Origin: Mediterraneibacter hominis
Lineage (GTDB): Bacteria > Bacillota > Clostridia > Lachnospirales > Lachnospiraceae
Length of the DNA: 64,000 nucleotides
Assembly (NCBI RefSeq): GCF_014287475.1
Contig: NZ_JACOPF010000003.1
Span: forward strand, 296,719 to 360,718
Direction: 5' to 3'
A model generated the notes under the pieces. The model did not search any database. It was not told the DNA's origin and saw only the letters and a list, made by a program, of their open reading frames with translations. A program made the translations under genes and the position numbers. Below, one piece after another: positions 16,431 through 28,346 of this stretch. Within the stretch, counting starts at the first letter, position 1. Each line of letters starts with the position of its first letter.

Positions 16431-19400
16431 ATGGAGAAAAACAGAATTCGTCCCATCACAAATGGAAAAAGTTTTCGTATGAGCTATTCCAGACAAAAAG
16501 AAGTATTAGAGATGCCGAATTTGATCGAAGTCCAGAAAGATTCCTACCAGTGGTTTCTGGATGAAGGATTAAAAGAGGTATTTGATGATATTTCCCCGAT
16601 TGCCGACTATAGCGGACATTTAAGTCTGGAATTTGTGGATTTTACGCTCTGCGAAGATGACGTAAAGTACACGATTGAAGAATGCAAAGAACGTGACGCA
16701 ACCTATGCGGCGCCTTTGAAGGTAAGAGTGCGGCTTTACAACAAGGAAAATGATGAGATAAATGAGCACGAAATCTTTATGGGAGATTTACCGTTGATGA
16801 CAAAGACTGGTACATTTGTGATTAACGGTGCAGAACGTGTTATCGTAAGCCAGCTTGTACGTTCCCCGGGAATTTATTATGGAATTGCACATGATAAGCT
16901 CGGAAAAGAGCTATATTCAGCTACGGTAATTCCGAACCGCGGCGCATGGCTTGAATATGAGACAGACTCCAATGACGTTTTTTATGTACGTGTAGATAGA
17001 ACAAGAAAGGTTCCGATCACAGTATTGATTCGTGCTCTTGGAATCGGTACGAATGCAGAGATCCTGGATTTATTTGGAGAAGAACCGAAAATCCTTGCAA
17101 GCTTTGGCAAAGATACAGCTGAAAACTACCAGGAAGGCTTATTAGAGTTATACAAAAAAATCCGTCCAGGTGAACCGCTTGCAGTGGACAGTGCAGAAAG
17201 TCTGATCACAAGTATGTTTTTTGACCCGAGAAGGTATGATCTGGCGAAGGTTGGACGCTATAAATTTAATAAAAAGCTGATGCTGAAAAATCGTGTGAGA
17301 GGCAGAATTCTGGCCGAGGACGTTGTCAGCCAGATTACAGGGGAAGTGATCGCTGAAAAAGGAACGAAGATCACCAGAGAGATCGCGGATGCGATTCAGA
17401 ATTGTGCAGTGCCTTACCTCTGGGTGGAGGGAGAAGATGAAAGCCGCAATATTAAGATTCTGTCTAATATGATGGTAGATCTGCAGGCTGTTGTTGATAT
17501 AGATCCGAAAGAAGTCGGCGTGACAGAGCAGGTATATTATCCTGTGCTCGCAGGTATCTTAGAGGAGTCCGCAGGGGATATTGAGGAATTGAAAAGCCTG
17601 ATCCGCCGCGACATCCATGATCTGATACCAAAGCATATTACAAAAGATGATATTCTGGCATCGATTAACTACAACATTCATTTGGAATATGGAATGGGAA
17701 ATGACGATGACATTGACCATTTAGGAAACCGCCGTATCCGTGCGGTTGGAGAGCTGCTTCAGAACCAATACAGGATTGGTCTGTCCAGACTAGAAAGAGT
17801 GGTTCGCGAGAGAATGACGACACAGGATCAGGACGGCATTTCGCCTCAGTCTCTGATCAACATCAAACCGGTTACTGCAGCAGTGAAAGAATTCTTTGGT
17901 TCTTCCCAGTTGTCCCAGTTTATGGATCAGAACAATCCCCTCGGTGAGCTGACGCATAAGAGACGTCTCTCGGCATTGGGGCCAGGCGGTTTGTCCAGGG
18001 ATCGTGCCGGATTCGAGGTGCGTGACGTTCACTATTCCCATTATGGAAGAATGTGCCCTATCGAGACTCCGGAAGGTCCGAACATTGGTCTTATCAACTC
18101 TCTTGCAACCTATGCGAGAATCAATGAATATGGTTTTGTGGAGGCTCCGTACCGTAAGATTGATAAATCCGATCCGGAGAACCCAGTTGTCACAGAAGAA
18201 GTAGTATATATGACGGCAGACGAGGAAGATAACTACCATGTTGCACAGGCAAATACACCTCTGGATGCGGAAGGACATTTTATCAATAAAAATGTATCCG
18301 GTCGTTACCGCGAGGAGACGCAGGAATATGAGAGAAGTAAATTTGACTATATGGATGTGTCCCCGAAGATGGTGTTCTCTGTAGCGACTGCACTGATTCC
18401 GTTCTTGGAAAACGACGACGCAAACCGCGCGTTAATGGGTTCCAACATGCAGCGTCAGGCAGTACCGCTTCTGACAACAGAGGCTCCGGTAGTAGGAACA
18501 GGTATGGAAGTAAAGGCAGCGGTGGACTCTGGCGTATGTATTGTTGCGGAACAGGGAGGGACGGTAGAGCGTTCTACTTCTACAGAAATTATAATCCGGC
18601 ATGATGACGGAACAAAGAAAACGTATAAACTGACAAAATTTTTGAGAAGTAACCAGAGCAACTGCTACAACCAGAGACCGATCGTAGAAAAGGGCGAACG
18701 TGTAGAAGAGGGACAGGTTATTGCAGATGGTCCGTCTACTTCCAACGGGGAGATGGCGCTTGGCAAGAATCCTCTGATTGGATTTATGACATGGGAAGGT
18801 TATAACTATGAGGATGCAGTCCTTTTAAGTGAAAGATTGGTGCAGGACGACGTCTATACATCTGTGCATATTGAAGAATATGAGGCAGAAGCAAGAGATA
18901 CAAAGCTGGGGCCGGAAGAAATCACCAGAGACATTCCGGGCGTAGGCGATGATGCTCTCAAAGATTTGGACGAGAGAGGTATTATCCGGATTGGTGCAGA
19001 GGTACGTGCCGGAGACATTCTGGTCGGCAAAGTGACACCAAAGGGAGAGACAGAGCTGACAGCAGAGGAAAGACTGCTGCGTGCAATTTTCGGCGAAAAG
19101 GCGCGTGAAGTAAGGGATACTTCTTTGAAAGTGCCGCATGGTGAATATGGAATTGTTGTGGATGCAAAAGTGTTTACAAGAGAAAACGGAGATGAACTGT
19201 CTCCTGGCGTAAACCAGGCAGTCCGCATTTACATTGCACAGAAAAGAAAGATTTCCGTAGGAGATAAAATGGCGGGACGTCATGGAAATAAAGGTGTTGT
19301 ATCCCGCGTTCTTCCGGTAGAGGATATGCCGTTTCTGCCAAATGGACGTCCGCTTGACATTGTACTGAATCCTCTTGGTGTGCCGTCCCGTATGAATATC

Positions 19401-20291
19401 GGACAGGTATTGGAGATCCATTTGAGCCTGGCAGCGAAAGCACTTGGCTTTAATATCTCTACGCCAGTATTCGACGGCGCTAACGAGGTGGACATTATGG
19501 ATACTCTGGATTTGGCAAATGATTATGTCAATCTGGAATGGGAAGAATTTGAGAAGAAGCATGGAGAAGAGCTTCTCCCGGAGGTTCTCAAGTATCTTTC
19601 AGAAAACAGGGAACACAGAAAACTGTGGAAGGGCGTTCCACTTTCCAGAGATGGAAAAGTGCGCCTGCGTGACGGACGTACCGGAGAATTTTTCGACAGT
19701 CCGGTTACAATCGGACACATGCATTATCTGAAGCTCCACCATCTGGTAGATGATAAGATCCATGCGCGTTCTACAGGCCCTTACTCACTGGTAACACAGC
19801 AGCCACTCGGAGGAAAGGCACAGTTCGGAGGACAGCGCTTTGGAGAGATGGAAGTATGGGCATTGGAGGCATATGGCGCGTCGTATACACTACAGGAGAT
19901 TTTAACAGTGAAGTCCGATGATGTAGTAGGGCGTGTCAAGACTTATGAGGCGATTATCAAGGGAGAAAATATCCCAGAGCCAGGCGTGCCGGAATCTTTC
20001 AAGGTACTGTTAAAGGAATTGCAGTCACTGGCGTTAGACGTACGTGTGCTGCGTGATGATAATACAGAAGTAGAAATTATGGAAACTGTAGACTATGGTG
20101 AGACCGATTTGCGCCATATCATCGAGGGGGATAAAAAATACCGCGATGAAAATGAATCATTCGGCGCACATGGATTCACAGAACAGGAATTTGTTGGAGA
20201 AGAGCTTGAAGATATAGAGCCGGAGGAAGAGGAACCGGATGACGATGAGATGGAATTAGAATTTGACGAATACCTGGATGAAGAAGAATAG
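16431..20291 (+). CDS. rpoB: DNA-directed RNA polymerase subunit beta
   Basis: 1286 residues from ATG 16431 ([10 protein letters not shown]), chosen because GAGGAG at 16415-16420 is well spaced; the ATG at 16413 has none. Carries the rifampicin-region segment [20 protein letters not shown], the [11 protein letters not shown] motif, [12 protein letters not shown] and the C-terminal [22 protein letters not shown] very acidic tail (about 35 residues) ends the protein. Rif-region residues read as the usual sensitive-type pattern. Forms the catalytic core with rpoC 14 bp downstream. Confidence 0.98.
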   Translation: MEKNRIRPITNGKSFRMSYSRQKEVLEMPNLIEVQKDSYQWFLDEGLKEVFDDISPIADYSGHLSLEFVDFTLCEDDVKYTIEECKERDATYAAPLKVRVRLYNKENDEINEHEIFMGDLPLMTKTGTFVINGAERVIVSQLVRSPGIYYGIAHDKLGKELYSATVIPNRGAWLEYETDSNDVFYVRVDRTRKVPITVLIRALGIGTNAEILDLFGEEPKILASFGKDTAENYQEGLLELYKKIRPGEPLAVDSAESLITSMFFDPRRYDLAKVGRYKFNKKLMLKNRVRGRILAEDVVSQITGEVIAEKGTKITREIADAIQNCAVPYLWVEGEDESRNIKILSNMMVDLQAVVDIDPKEVGVTEQVYYPVLAGILEESAGDIEELKSLIRRDIHDLIPKHITKDDILASINYNIHLEYGMGNDDDIDHLGNRRIRAVGELLQNQYRIGLSRLERVVRERMTTQDQDGISPQSLINIKPVTAAVKEFFGSSQLSQFMDQNNPLGELTHKRRLSALGPGGLSRDRAGFEVRDVHYSHYGRMCPIETPEGPNIGLINSLATYARINEYGFVEAPYRKIDKSDPENPVVTEEVVYMTADEEDNYHVAQANTPLDAEGHFINKNVSGRYREETQEYERSKFDYMDVSPKMVFSVATALIPFLENDDANRALMGSNMQRQAVPLLTTEAPVVGTGMEVKAAVDSGVCIVAEQGGTVERSTSTEIIIRHDDGTKKTYKLTKFLRSNQSNCYNQRPIVEKGERVEEGQVIADGPSTSNGEMALGKNPLIGFMTWEGYNYEDAVLLSERLVQDDVYTSVHIEEYEAEARDTKLGPEEITRDIPGVGDDALKDLDERGIIRIGAEVRAGDILVGKVTPKGETELTAEERLLRAIFGEKAREVRDTSLKVPHGEYGIVVDAKVFTRENGDELSPGVNQAVRIYIAQKRKISVGDKMAGRHGNKGVVSRVLPVEDMPFLPNGRPLDIVLNPLGVPSRMNIGQVLEIHLSLAAKALGFNISTPVFDGANEVDIMDTLDLANDYVNLEWEEFEKKHGEELLPEVLKYLSENREHRKLWKGVPLSRDGKVRLRDGRTGEFFDSPVTIGHMHYLKLHHLVDDKIHARSTGPYSLVTQQPLGGKAQFGGQRFGEMEVWALEAYGASYTLQEILTVKSDDVVGRVKTYEAIIKGENIPEPGVPESFKVLLKELQSLALDVRVLRDDNTEVEIMETVDYGETDLRHIIEGDKKYRDENESFGAHGFTEQEFVGEELEDIEPEEEEPDDDEMELEFDEYLDEEE

Positions 20292-20305
20292 GAGGAGCCA
20301 ATTTT

Positions 20306-23300
20306 ATGCCAAACAGTAATGAACAACAATATCAACCGTTAACCTTTGATGCAATTAAAATCGGGCTGGCTTCACCGGAAAAAATCATGGAATGGTCAAG
20401 AGGTGAGGTGACAAAACCGGAGACCATCAATTACAGGACATTAAAACCAGAGAAGGACGGGCTTTTCTGTGAACGAATTTTCGGACCGAGCAAAGACTGG
20501 GAATGTCATTGTGGAAAATATAAGAAAATCCGTTATAAAGGAGTTGTGTGTGACCGTTGTGGCGTTGAGGTTACAAAGGCAAGTGTGCGCCGGGAACGTA
20601 TGGGACATATTGCCCTTGCTGCTCCGGTTTCCCATATCTGGTATTTCAAAGGAATCCCAAGCCGTATGGGATTAATACTGGATATTTCCCCTAGAACATT
20701 GGAGAGAGTACTGTATTTTGCGTCTTATATTGTGTTGGATAAGGGAGAGACAGATTTACAGTATAAACAGATTCTTTCAGAGGCAGAATACCAGGAGCAG
20801 AAAGAAAAATGGGGTTATGGTTCTTTCCGTGTCGGAATGGGCGCAGAGGCTATAAAAGAACTTCTGGAAGCGATTGATCTGGAGAAAGAATATAAAGAAC
20901 TACAGGCAGGCTTAGAAAACGCAACAGGACAGAAGCGCGCAAGAATCGTGAAACGCCTTGAAGTAGTAGAGGCGTTTCGGGAATCCGGCAACAAGCCAGA
21001 GTGGATGATTCTTACGGCAATTCCGGTTATTCCGCCGGATTTGCGTCCTATGGTACAGTTAGACGGAGGACGCTTTGCGACATCTGACTTAAACGATCTT
21101 TACAGAAGAATCATCAACCGTAATAATCGTTTGAAGAGACTGCTGGAGCTGGGAGCGCCGGATATTATTGTAAGAAATGAAAAACGTATGCTTCAGGAGG
21201 CAGTCGACGCATTGATTGACAATGGACGCCGCGGACGTCCGGTGACGGGGCCTGGAAACAGGGCGCTGAAGTCATTGTCTGATATGCTCAAAGGAAAATC
21301 CGGACGTTTCCGTCAGAATCTGCTCGGAAAACGTGTAGACTACTCCGGACGTTCGGTTATTGTCGTTGGGCCGGAGCTGAAAATCTATCAGTGCGGTCTG
21401 CCGAAAGAAATGGCGATCGAGCTGTTTAAGCCGTTTGTTATGAAAGAGCTTGTAGCGAATGGTACGGCGCACAATATCAAAAATGCTAAGAAGATGGTAG
21501 AAAGGCTTCAGCCGGAAGTATGGGATGTGCTCGAGGAAGTCATCAAAGAGCATCCGGTTATGCTAAACCGCGCCCCCACATTGCACAGACTGGGAATTCA
21601 GGCATTTGAGCCGATCCTTGTAGAAGGAAAGGCAATCAAGCTTCATCCTCTTGTATGTACCGCGTATAACGCCGATTTTGATGGAGACCAGATGGCAGTT
21701 CATGTACCGCTATCCGTAGAAGCACAGGCAGAATGCCGTTTCCTGCTCCTGTCTCCTAACAACCTTTTGAAACCATCTGACGGCGGACCAGTGGCGGTTC
21801 CTTCTCAGGATATGGTACTTGGTATCTACTACTTGACACAGGAAAGACCAGGAGTAAAAGGGGAAGGCATGTTCTTTAAAAATGTAAGTGAGGCGATTCT
21901 TGCTTATGAGAATGGTTACATTACACTGCACTCTAAGATCAAAGTGCGTGTTTCTAAAGAAATGCCAGATGGGACAGTAAAAAGTGGTACGATTGACGCT
22001 ACATTGGGAAGATTGTTATTCAATGAGATCATTCCGCAGGATTTAGGATTTGTGGACAGAGAAGTGGAAGGCAATGAATTGTTGCTGGAAGTTGATTTCC
22101 ATGTAGGGAAGAAACAGTTGAAACAAATCTTAGAAAAGGTTATCAACACACATGGTGCTACACAGACAGCAGAAGTGTTGGATGATGTTAAGGCGATTGG
22201 ATATAAATTTTCCACAAGAGCGGCTATGACTGTATCTATTTCTGATATGACAGTACCGCCTCAGAAACCACAGATGATTGAAGAAGCACAGAATACAGTA
22301 GACAGAATTACGAAAAACTATAAACGTGGTTTAATTACTGAGGAAGAACGTTATAAAGAAGTTGTAGAGACATGGAAGGCGACAGATGATAAACTGACAG
22401 AGGCGCTGCTTTCCGGTCTGGATGAATATAATAATATCTTTATGATGGCGGATTCCGGAGCCCGCGGTTCTGACAAGCAGATCAAACAGCTTGCAGGTAT
22501 GCGTGGTCTGATGGCAGATACAACAGGACGTACGATTGAGCTGCCGATTAAGTCCAATTTCCGTGAAGGATTGGACGTACTGGAATATTTCATGTCCGCC
22601 CACGGCGCGCGTAAAGGATTGTCAGATACTGCGCTTCGTACAGCCGATTCAGGATATCTGACAAGACGTCTGGTCGACGTTTCGCAGGAACTAATCATCC
22701 ATGACAGCGACTGTGTGGAAGCAGGAAAAGAAATCCCAGGCATGTACGTGAAGGCGTTCATGGATGGAAATGAAGAGATTGAAAGCCTCCAGGAACGTAT
22801 TACGGGACGTTTCTCCTGTGAGGATATCAAGGATAAAGACGGCAATGTACTTGTTAAAGCAAACCATATGATTACGCCGAGACGTGCTGAGAAAGTAATG
22901 AAAAAAGGTGTAGATGAAAAAGGCGAGCCGCTTAAGAGAGTAAAAATCCGTACGATTCTTACCTGTAAATGTAAAGATGGTGTATGCTCGAAGTGCTACG
23001 GAGCAAATATGGCGACCGGTGAGGCAGTACAGGTCGGCGAGGCAGTCGGTATTATCGCGGCACAGTCTATCGGTGAACCGGGTACACAGCTTACTATGCG
23101 TACCTTCCATACGGGGGGTGTTGCCGGTGACGATATCACACAGGGTCTTCCACGTGTCGAGGAGCTTTTCGAGGCGAGAAAGCCGAAAGGTCTTGCAATC
23201 ATCACAGAATTTGCAGGTAAAGCAACGCTTAGCGATACGAAGAAACGGCGTGAGATTATCGTTACGAATGATGAGACAGGTGAATCAAAGGCATATCTGA

Positions 23301-23935
23301 TTCCTTATGGTTCCCGAATCAAGATTCAAGATGGCGCAGAGTTAGAGGCTGGAGATGAATTGACAGAAGGCAGCGTAAATCCGCACGATATTCTGAAGAT
23401 CAAAGGCTTGCGTGCAGTACAGGATTATATGATTCAGGAAGTACAGCGTGTATATCGTTTGCAGGGTGTTGAGATCAATGATAAGCATATTGAGGTGATT
23501 GTGCGTCAGATGCTTAAGAAAGTACGCATAGAGGAAAAAGGCGACAGCGACTTCCTGCCGGGAATGATGGAGGATGTCCTGGAATTCAACGAAGTAAATG
23601 AACGTCTTGAGGCAGAGGGGAAAGAGCCTGCAACAGGAGAGCAGATCATGCTTGGTATTACGAAGGCTTCTCTTGCCACGGATTCCTTCTTGTCGGCGGC
23701 TTCCTTCCAGGAGACAACCAAAGTACTGACAGAGGCGGCTATCAAAGGAAAAGTAGACCATCTGGTAGGACTGAAAGAGAACGTCATTATCGGTAAGCAT
23801 ATTCCTGCCGGTACCGGCATGAAAAAATACCGCGACGTAAAACTCAGTACAGAATTGGAAGCAGAGGAAGAAATGAACTTCGATGAAGAGCTGGAATTAG
23901 AAGAAGAACTGTCAGCCGTAGAGGATATAGAGTAA
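20306..23935 (+). CDS. rpoC: DNA-directed RNA polymerase subunit beta'
   Basis: 1209 residues. N-terminal zinc motif [20 protein letters not shown], the catalytic Mg-binding NADFDGDQM, the bridge/trigger-loop region and a second zinc site with [11 protein letters not shown]. Ends with an acidic tail rich in Glu. Ribosome site AGGAGGAG lies just after the rpoB stop, so the two genes are co-transcribed; a strong terminator follows. Confidence 0.98.
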   Translation: MPNSNEQQYQPLTFDAIKIGLASPEKIMEWSRGEVTKPETINYRTLKPEKDGLFCERIFGPSKDWECHCGKYKKIRYKGVVCDRCGVEVTKASVRRERMGHIALAAPVSHIWYFKGIPSRMGLILDISPRTLERVLYFASYIVLDKGETDLQYKQILSEAEYQEQKEKWGYGSFRVGMGAEAIKELLEAIDLEKEYKELQAGLENATGQKRARIVKRLEVVEAFRESGNKPEWMILTAIPVIPPDLRPMVQLDGGRFATSDLNDLYRRIINRNNRLKRLLELGAPDIIVRNEKRMLQEAVDALIDNGRRGRPVTGPGNRALKSLSDMLKGKSGRFRQNLLGKRVDYSGRSVIVVGPELKIYQCGLPKEMAIELFKPFVMKELVANGTAHNIKNAKKMVERLQPEVWDVLEEVIKEHPVMLNRAPTLHRLGIQAFEPILVEGKAIKLHPLVCTAYNADFDGDQMAVHVPLSVEAQAECRFLLLSPNNLLKPSDGGPVAVPSQDMVLGIYYLTQERPGVKGEGMFFKNVSEAILAYENGYITLHSKIKVRVSKEMPDGTVKSGTIDATLGRLLFNEIIPQDLGFVDREVEGNELLLEVDFHVGKKQLKQILEKVINTHGATQTAEVLDDVKAIGYKFSTRAAMTVSISDMTVPPQKPQMIEEAQNTVDRITKNYKRGLITEEERYKEVVETWKATDDKLTEALLSGLDEYNNIFMMADSGARGSDKQIKQLAGMRGLMADTTGRTIELPIKSNFREGLDVLEYFMSAHGARKGLSDTALRTADSGYLTRRLVDVSQELIIHDSDCVEAGKEIPGMYVKAFMDGNEEIESLQERITGRFSCEDIKDKDGNVLVKANHMITPRRAEKVMKKGVDEKGEPLKRVKIRTILTCKCKDGVCSKCYGANMATGEAVQVGEAVGIIAAQSIGEPGTQLTMRTFHTGGVAGDDITQGLPRVEELFEARKPKGLAIITEFAGKATLSDTKKRREIIVTNDETGESKAYLIPYGSRIKIQDGAELEAGDELTEGSVNPHDILKIKGLRAVQDYMIQEVQRVYRLQGVEINDKHIEVIVRQMLKKVRIEEKGDSDFLPGMMEDVLEFNEVNERLEAEGKEPATGEQIMLGITKASLATDSFLSAASFQETTKVLTEAAIKGKVDHLVGLKENVIIGKHIPAGTGMKKYRDVKLSTELEAEEEMNFDEELELEEELSAVEDIE

Positions 23936-23968
23936 AAATATCTGATAAAATAGGAAAAATATAATAAA

Positions 23969-24027
23969 AACCGTTGTCAGAAGAGACGTATTATAGATAG
24001 CAGTTTCTTCTGACAATGGTTTTTTTA
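23969..24027 (+). terminator. Terminator after rpoC
   Basis: A 16-bp stem ACCGTTGTCAGAAGA/TCTTCTGACAATGGT (one wobble) followed by seven T residues. The rest of the gap to 24170 shows nothing else I recognise. Confidence 0.85.
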
Positions 24028-24170
24028 CTTTAAGCGTATTTTCTGGACTTATCCCTAATAAGAAATTTATGGATAGGAGTTACACATTATAATGGGGTGC
24101 TCTAAAGCTCAGAGGTATTTTGTCGACAGGCTGAATGGAGAAAGAATTTGTGAATAATATACAAGTTATA

Positions 24171-24199
24171 TTGACAAAAATGGAAAAAATAGGTAATAT
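24171..24199 (+). promoter_or_regulatory. Promoter of GntR-asparaginase operon
   Basis: TTGACA (24171-24176), exact 17-bp spacer, TAATAT (24194-24199). The start of transcription would be near 24207, at the edge of the palindrome. Confidence 0.8.
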
Positions 24200-24208
24200 G
24201 GAATAAAA

Positions 24209-24236
24209 GTACATCAGTGATATATCACTGATGTAC
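24209..24236. promoter_or_regulatory. Perfect 28-bp palindromic operator
   Basis: The 14-base half GTACATCAGTGATA is followed directly by its exact reverse complement. It lies immediately after the -10 and before the regulator's start, where a bound repressor would block transcription. The GntR-family regulator at 24276 is the natural candidate to bind it; as RNA it could also form a hairpin. Confidence 0.75.
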
Positions 24237-24275
24237 CAAAGGGATTCTGCAAATATATTATAAAGGAGGGAGGCA

Positions 24276-24923
24276 ATGGCGAAAAGACAGTCTATGACTG
24301 AACGGGTTCTCCAGGAACTGAGAAATGACATTATTAACTGGAATTATGAAGAGAATGACATGATTACAGAGGCGGAAGTTTCGCAGAAATTCGGTGTCAG
24401 CAAGACACCTTCCAGAGAGGCGCTCAATTATCTGTGTATGGAAGGATTTCTTGAGAAGATTCCCAATAAAGGGTATTTGGTAAAAGGAATCTCTGTCACA
24501 GAGCTTCAAAGTCTTTTTCAGTTTAGGGGAATATTAGAAAAAGCGTCCGCAGAAATGGCAATTCAATATGCGACGGATGAAGAACTTAAATTTTTGAAAG
24601 ACTATACAGAAGAACAGATTGCAAAAATTGAAGGGAGCACATATCAGGAGTACAGTGAGATGAATATGCAGTTTCATATGTCAGTGGCATATTTATCGAG
24701 AAATCCCTATCTGATGTCCTCTCTAGAAAGTATATTGAATAAGTTAAGACGTGTACTTGTGAAGGATTGGAAGAGCTCAGAGGCAAAAAGTCTTATGGAA
24801 GAGCATGTAGAGCTGGTCAGTGCTTTGTGTACGCGAGATGTAGATCGGGCGAAGCAATATGTGGAAAAAGAATTAGGAGGTGTAGAGTACAGACTGTATT
24901 TCCGAGAAGGGAAAAATTTTTGA
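24276..24923 (+). CDS. GntR-family (FCD-type) transcriptional regulator
   Basis: 215 residues: winged HTH in residues 1-72 (SMTERVLQELRNDI, EAEVSQKFGVSKTPSREALNYL) and an FCD ligand domain from SVTELQSLFQFRGILE onward. The ATG at 24276 has AAAGGAGGGAGG. First gene of the asparaginase/NCS1 permease/creatininase operon and preceded by a perfect palindrome, suggesting autoregulation and induction by an amide or organic acid (inference). It is a different protein from the GntR at 4615. Confidence 0.88.
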   Translation: MAKRQSMTERVLQELRNDIINWNYEENDMITEAEVSQKFGVSKTPSREALNYLCMEGFLEKIPNKGYLVKGISVTELQSLFQFRGILEKASAEMAIQYATDEELKFLKDYTEEQIAKIEGSTYQEYSEMNMQFHMSVAYLSRNPYLMSSLESILNKLRRVLVKDWKSSEAKSLMEEHVELVSALCTRDVDRAKQYVEKELGGVEYRLYFREGKNF

Positions 24924-24968
24924 AATTTTCGCTGCATGTTCAAAATGAGAAGAAAGGAGGGAAAGAGG

Positions 24969-25961
24969 ATGAAGAAAGTGCTGCTGCTTACAACAGGAGG
25001 AACAATTGCAGCGCGAACAGGAGAGCAGGGACTGGCCCCCGACATTAAATGTCAGGATATTCTGCAGATGCTGCCGGAGTTAGAAGGATTCTTCGAAATA
25101 GAGAGCAGAGACATTCTGAATCTGGACAGCTCGAATATTCAGCCGGAAGAATGGCAGTATATAGCAGAGATTGTGACGGAAATGCTGCCTAAGTATGATG
25201 GAATTATTATTACCCATGGAACAGATACAATGGCATATACGGCTTCTGCACTTAGCTATATGCTTCAGAATCTCTGTAAGCCTGTCGTTTTGACTGGTGC
25301 TCAGATCCCAATTGAACGGATGTTTACGGATGCAAAGAGAAATCTGCAGACTGCCTTTGCTGCAGTAAATGCAGGTGTAGAAGGGGTTACGATCGCATTC
25401 GATGACAAAATCATCAATGGGTGCAGGGCGGTGAAAGTAAGGACGCTGGGATTTAATGCTTTTGAAAGTATTTCAGCACCTTATCTGGGAGAAGTTTATG
25501 CAGATGGAATTCATGTATATGCACACAATATGGACAGAAAAAGAGACACATTTTGTCTGAAAAAGGAACTTTGTACAGATGTATTTCTTCTAAAGCTGAT
25601 ACCAGGTACGAACCCAGAGATATTTGACCGGCTGTTGGATATGAAGTACCGCGGAATTGTGATAGAAGCTTTTGGGGCTGGCGGTACACATTTTGAACGA
25701 AGGAATCTTATACCGAAACTAAAAAAGCTTGTGGAAAATGGAATCAGTATTGTAGCATGTAGTCAATGTCTGTATGAAAAAAGCGATTTTTCTATGTATG
25801 AAGTAGGACGAAAGCTTTTAGAGTGTGGTGTGATACCCGGGCGCGATATGACAACAGAAGCGATTGTAACGAAGCTGATGTGGGCTTTAGGACAGACAGA
25901 AGATCCAAAGGAAGTCAGGGCGATATTCAATACGGATTATGCCGGAGAGGTTACGTTGTAA
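24969..25961 (+). CDS. L-asparaginase (type I, cytoplasmic)
   Basis: 330 residues from ATG 24969 (MKKVLLLTTGGTIA), with AAAGGAGG upstream; the in-frame ATG at 24936 is inferior. The nucleophile Thr sits in TTGGTIAARTG and the second catalytic triad segment in THGTDTMAYTASAL. No signal peptide, so cytoplasmic AnsA-like. Family members hydrolyse L-asparagine to aspartate and ammonia, but the operon with a creatininase-like amidohydrolase and an NCS1 permease may point to another amide substrate (inference). Confidence 0.88.
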   Translation: MKKVLLLTTGGTIAARTGEQGLAPDIKCQDILQMLPELEGFFEIESRDILNLDSSNIQPEEWQYIAEIVTEMLPKYDGIIITHGTDTMAYTASALSYMLQNLCKPVVLTGAQIPIERMFTDAKRNLQTAFAAVNAGVEGVTIAFDDKIINGCRAVKVRTLGFNAFESISAPYLGEVYADGIHVYAHNMDRKRDTFCLKKELCTDVFLLKLIPGTNPEIFDRLLDMKYRGIVIEAFGAGGTHFERRNLIPKLKKLVENGISIVACSQCLYEKSDFSMYEVGRKLLECGVIPGRDMTTEAIVTKLMWALGQTEDPKEVRAIFNTDYAGEVTL

Positions 25962-26007
25962 ATGGAAGAAATGACAAAAGAGAGAAAGGACTAGAAGGAG
26001 GGAATTT

Positions 26008-27426
26008 ATGCAAGAACAAGAAAAGAAAGTGGATGTGGAAGAAACAGTAGATACAGAGTATATGCTGGAACCAGTTCCCATGAATAAGAGAAGATCCACA
26101 TACAGCCAGATTATGGTATGGGTTGGGTTTGGATATTGTGCAACAGGGCTGTTTGTCGGAGGTACACTTGCCGGATATGGCGGGGCGCCGGGCTTAAATC
26201 TTGTAGATGCACTGCTGGCAATAATATTAGGAGAAGGGTCACTGCTCATTATGACGGCTCTTCTTGGAATTGCAGCACATAAAACAGGTTTGAACTTATC
26301 TTTAATATCCAGGTATTCATATGGAAGCAAGGGATTCATTATCCCGATGGCAGTGATGGCGCTTCTGACATTGGGCTGGTTTTCTAGTATTGTCGGAATG
26401 ATTGCTGATATATGGGGAGGTTTTATAGATAATCCAAGCGGAATTACAGTATTTAGTCCGGCAAGCTGGGGATATGAAGGGGTTCCGGATATTACACTGG
26501 AGGTTTTAATTGCTGTTATATTCTGGGGGATTGTTTTTACTATCAGTGCAATTCGCGGAATCAGCGCTATAGAAAAAGTGGCGAAGGTAGTATGCCCGCT
26601 TATTCTGCTTGTTGCGATTATCGCCGGTATCGGTATGATAAATGAAGGCGGCGGAGTCGGCAGCTTTATAAACAAGGCAAATGAGTTAGACGGACTGGGA
26701 CTTGGAACAGGTATTACAGCCGTAGTAGGAAGCTGGGTTGCCGGAGCCGTAATGGGCGTGGATATGTTCCGGTTTAATAAAAGTGTAAAAGCAGTGTGGT
26801 GGTGCGCAGCAGCCTGCTTTGTCTTTACGAACCCGCTTTTGAATATTGTCGGATATATCGGAAGTGTCAGTGCCGGACAGTACAACTATGTGGCGTGGAT
26901 GATGGGATTTAGTGTGATTCTTGCTCTTGTTGCTGTATTTACATGGACGACGTCTCTTTGGACGACCGACAATAGTGAATTATATTGTAACTCACTGTAT
27001 ACAGGGCCGATACTGGATGCGGTAGGTGTGAAAGTAAACCGGAAGGTTTTAGTTGCCATTTGCGGTATCCTGGGAACTATTCTTGGAGCGATTGGTTTCT
27101 ATCAGATTTTCTTTGCAAACTTTATCAATACATTGGGAGCAATGGCGCCTCCTCTGTGTGCACCAATTCTTGCAGATTATTATCTGGTAGGGAGAAAGAA
27201 ATACGATGCGAAGTTGTTACATAAACAGCCAAAATGGCGCTGGGCAGGAGTGATTTCCTTTATAATCGGCGCGGGACTTGGATATTATTTCCAGTATGTA
27301 ACGCCTCTTCCGTATAACCTGCCTTCCGGTTTGTTCGCAATGATTGTTTCTGTGATTATCTACTATATCATTTACAAATTCATGCCTGACAAAAAGGCTG
27401 ACAAAGAGCTGATGGAAGAATTATAA
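26008..27426 (+). CDS. NCS1-family permease (cytosine/purine/hydantoin type)
   Basis: 472 residues with about 12 membrane segments after a 35-residue cytoplasmic N-terminus. CodB-like features include VWVGFGYCATGLFVGGTLAG and APPLCAPILADYYLVGRKKY. NCS1 carriers import nucleobases, hydantoins or related heterocycles with H+ or Na+. It lies 46 bp after asparaginase and before the creatininase-like gene, and probably imports the ring compound or amide that these hydrolases break down (inference). Confidence 0.88.
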   Translation: MQEQEKKVDVEETVDTEYMLEPVPMNKRRSTYSQIMVWVGFGYCATGLFVGGTLAGYGGAPGLNLVDALLAIILGEGSLLIMTALLGIAAHKTGLNLSLISRYSYGSKGFIIPMAVMALLTLGWFSSIVGMIADIWGGFIDNPSGITVFSPASWGYEGVPDITLEVLIAVIFWGIVFTISAIRGISAIEKVAKVVCPLILLVAIIAGIGMINEGGGVGSFINKANELDGLGLGTGITAVVGSWVAGAVMGVDMFRFNKSVKAVWWCAAACFVFTNPLLNIVGYIGSVSAGQYNYVAWMMGFSVILALVAVFTWTTSLWTTDNSELYCNSLYTGPILDAVGVKVNRKVLVAICGILGTILGAIGFYQIFFANFINTLGAMAPPLCAPILADYYLVGRKKYDAKLLHKQPKWRWAGVISFIIGAGLGYYFQYVTPLPYNLPSGLFAMIVSVIIYYIIYKFMPDKKADKELMEEL

Positions 27427-27436
27427 TAAGAGCTAT

Positions 27437-27450
27437 CCCGAAGGGAATGA
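27437..27450. repeat. Short repeat CCCGAAGGGAATGA (family 2 fragment)
   Basis: The same 14 bases occur at 42924-42937 inside a longer element, and a related reverse-complement copy lies near 59976-60026. Here only the central palindrome remains, between the permease and hydrolase genes. Confidence 0.45.
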
Positions 27451-27487
27451 GTGACGAGGAAATAAAATGAAAAAGGAGATGGAAGAT

Positions 27488-28258
27488 ATGAAAAAAGTAT
27501 TTTTAAACGAGATGAGCGCACGTGAAGTAAAGGCAATGCTGGAGCATGCGGACGAGGTGACGGCGATCACCTGTTTTGGTTCCTGTGAAAGCCACGGCTG
27601 GCACTGCTGTCTGGGGCCGGATTTCTTTGTTCCCACAGAAGTTGCAAAGCGGGTTGCCGAAAAATTAGACAATGTAGTGGTTGTTCCGGCAGTGCCATTT
27701 GGAACGTCCATTCACTATAATCAATATCCAATGTCCGTTACACTTCGATATGATACAGAGATTGCGATCGCAGAAGATATTTTTGAAAGCCTGATTAACA
27801 ATGGAATCAAACATATCTATATATTAAACGGACATGACGGAAATATACCGGCGCTGGAAATTGCGGCTCATAATGTAAAAGACCGCCATAAAGATGCAAA
27901 GTTTTTGTATATGCCTGCATGGTGGAACAAAGTAGGCCCGATTATGGGAGATCGCTTCGAAGTATGGAACGGACTTGGACATGGCGGCGAGGGAGAGACA
28001 TCGATTATGATGGCAGTACGTCCTGAACTGGTAAATCTGGAATATGCGGAGAGCCAGGTTCCTGAAAAGGTAATCGACGTGAATAAAACAACAGATATTA
28101 TCTGGGACATCAAGGAGATCACAAAGACGGGCGCGACCGGAGATCCGACGAAAGCCTCTATTGAAAAAGGCAATCAGATGCTGGATATTCTGGTAGGGCT
28201 GGTAGCAGATGCCATTGAAGAAATGAACCGTACAGATTGGACTTACGGGACAAAATAA
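27488..28258 (+). CDS. Creatininase-family amidohydrolase
   Basis: 256 residues from ATG 27488, chosen because Glu34, His36 and Asp45 then match Pseudomonas creatininase metal-ligand numbering; 27467 is an alternative start. The segment GSCESHGWHCCLGPD, followed by NGHDGN and GHGGEGETS, supplies the binuclear metal ligands, so the enzyme looks active. Family members hydrolyse cyclic or linear amides (creatinine, formamidopyrimidines, mycofactocin precursor). The usual QHGPHLPLGTD is altered to SHGWHCCLGPD, suggesting a different substrate. Third enzyme of the GntR-asparaginase operon. Confidence 0.85.
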   Translation: MKKVFLNEMSAREVKAMLEHADEVTAITCFGSCESHGWHCCLGPDFFVPTEVAKRVAEKLDNVVVVPAVPFGTSIHYNQYPMSVTLRYDTEIAIAEDIFESLINNGIKHIYILNGHDGNIPALEIAAHNVKDRHKDAKFLYMPAWWNKVGPIMGDRFEVWNGLGHGGEGETSIMMAVRPELVNLEYAESQVPEKVIDVNKTTDIIWDIKEITKTGATGDPTKASIEKGNQMLDILVGLVADAIEEMNRTDWTYGTK

Positions 28259-28291
28259 AGCAGGAAAAGGAATAACTTTATCCTGTATGAA

Positions 28292-28346
28292 AAATACCTG
28301 GAGACTAGAATGAGAAAAGTTCTGGTTTCCAGGTATTTTCTTTTTC
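28292..28346 (+). terminator. Terminator after creatininase-family gene
   Basis: AATACCTGGA/TCCAGGTATT stem (28292-28301, 28328-28337) followed by a T-rich tail. It partly separates the AroM-like gene from the operon. The AT-rich stretch 28380-28500 holds only a weak -10 TAGAAT at 28501-28506. Confidence 0.8.

Noticed and set aside
18825..19562. Long open frames on the minus strand inside rpoB and rpoC
   Set aside because: They mirror the codon pattern of the polymerase genes and have no ribosome sites or known domains.
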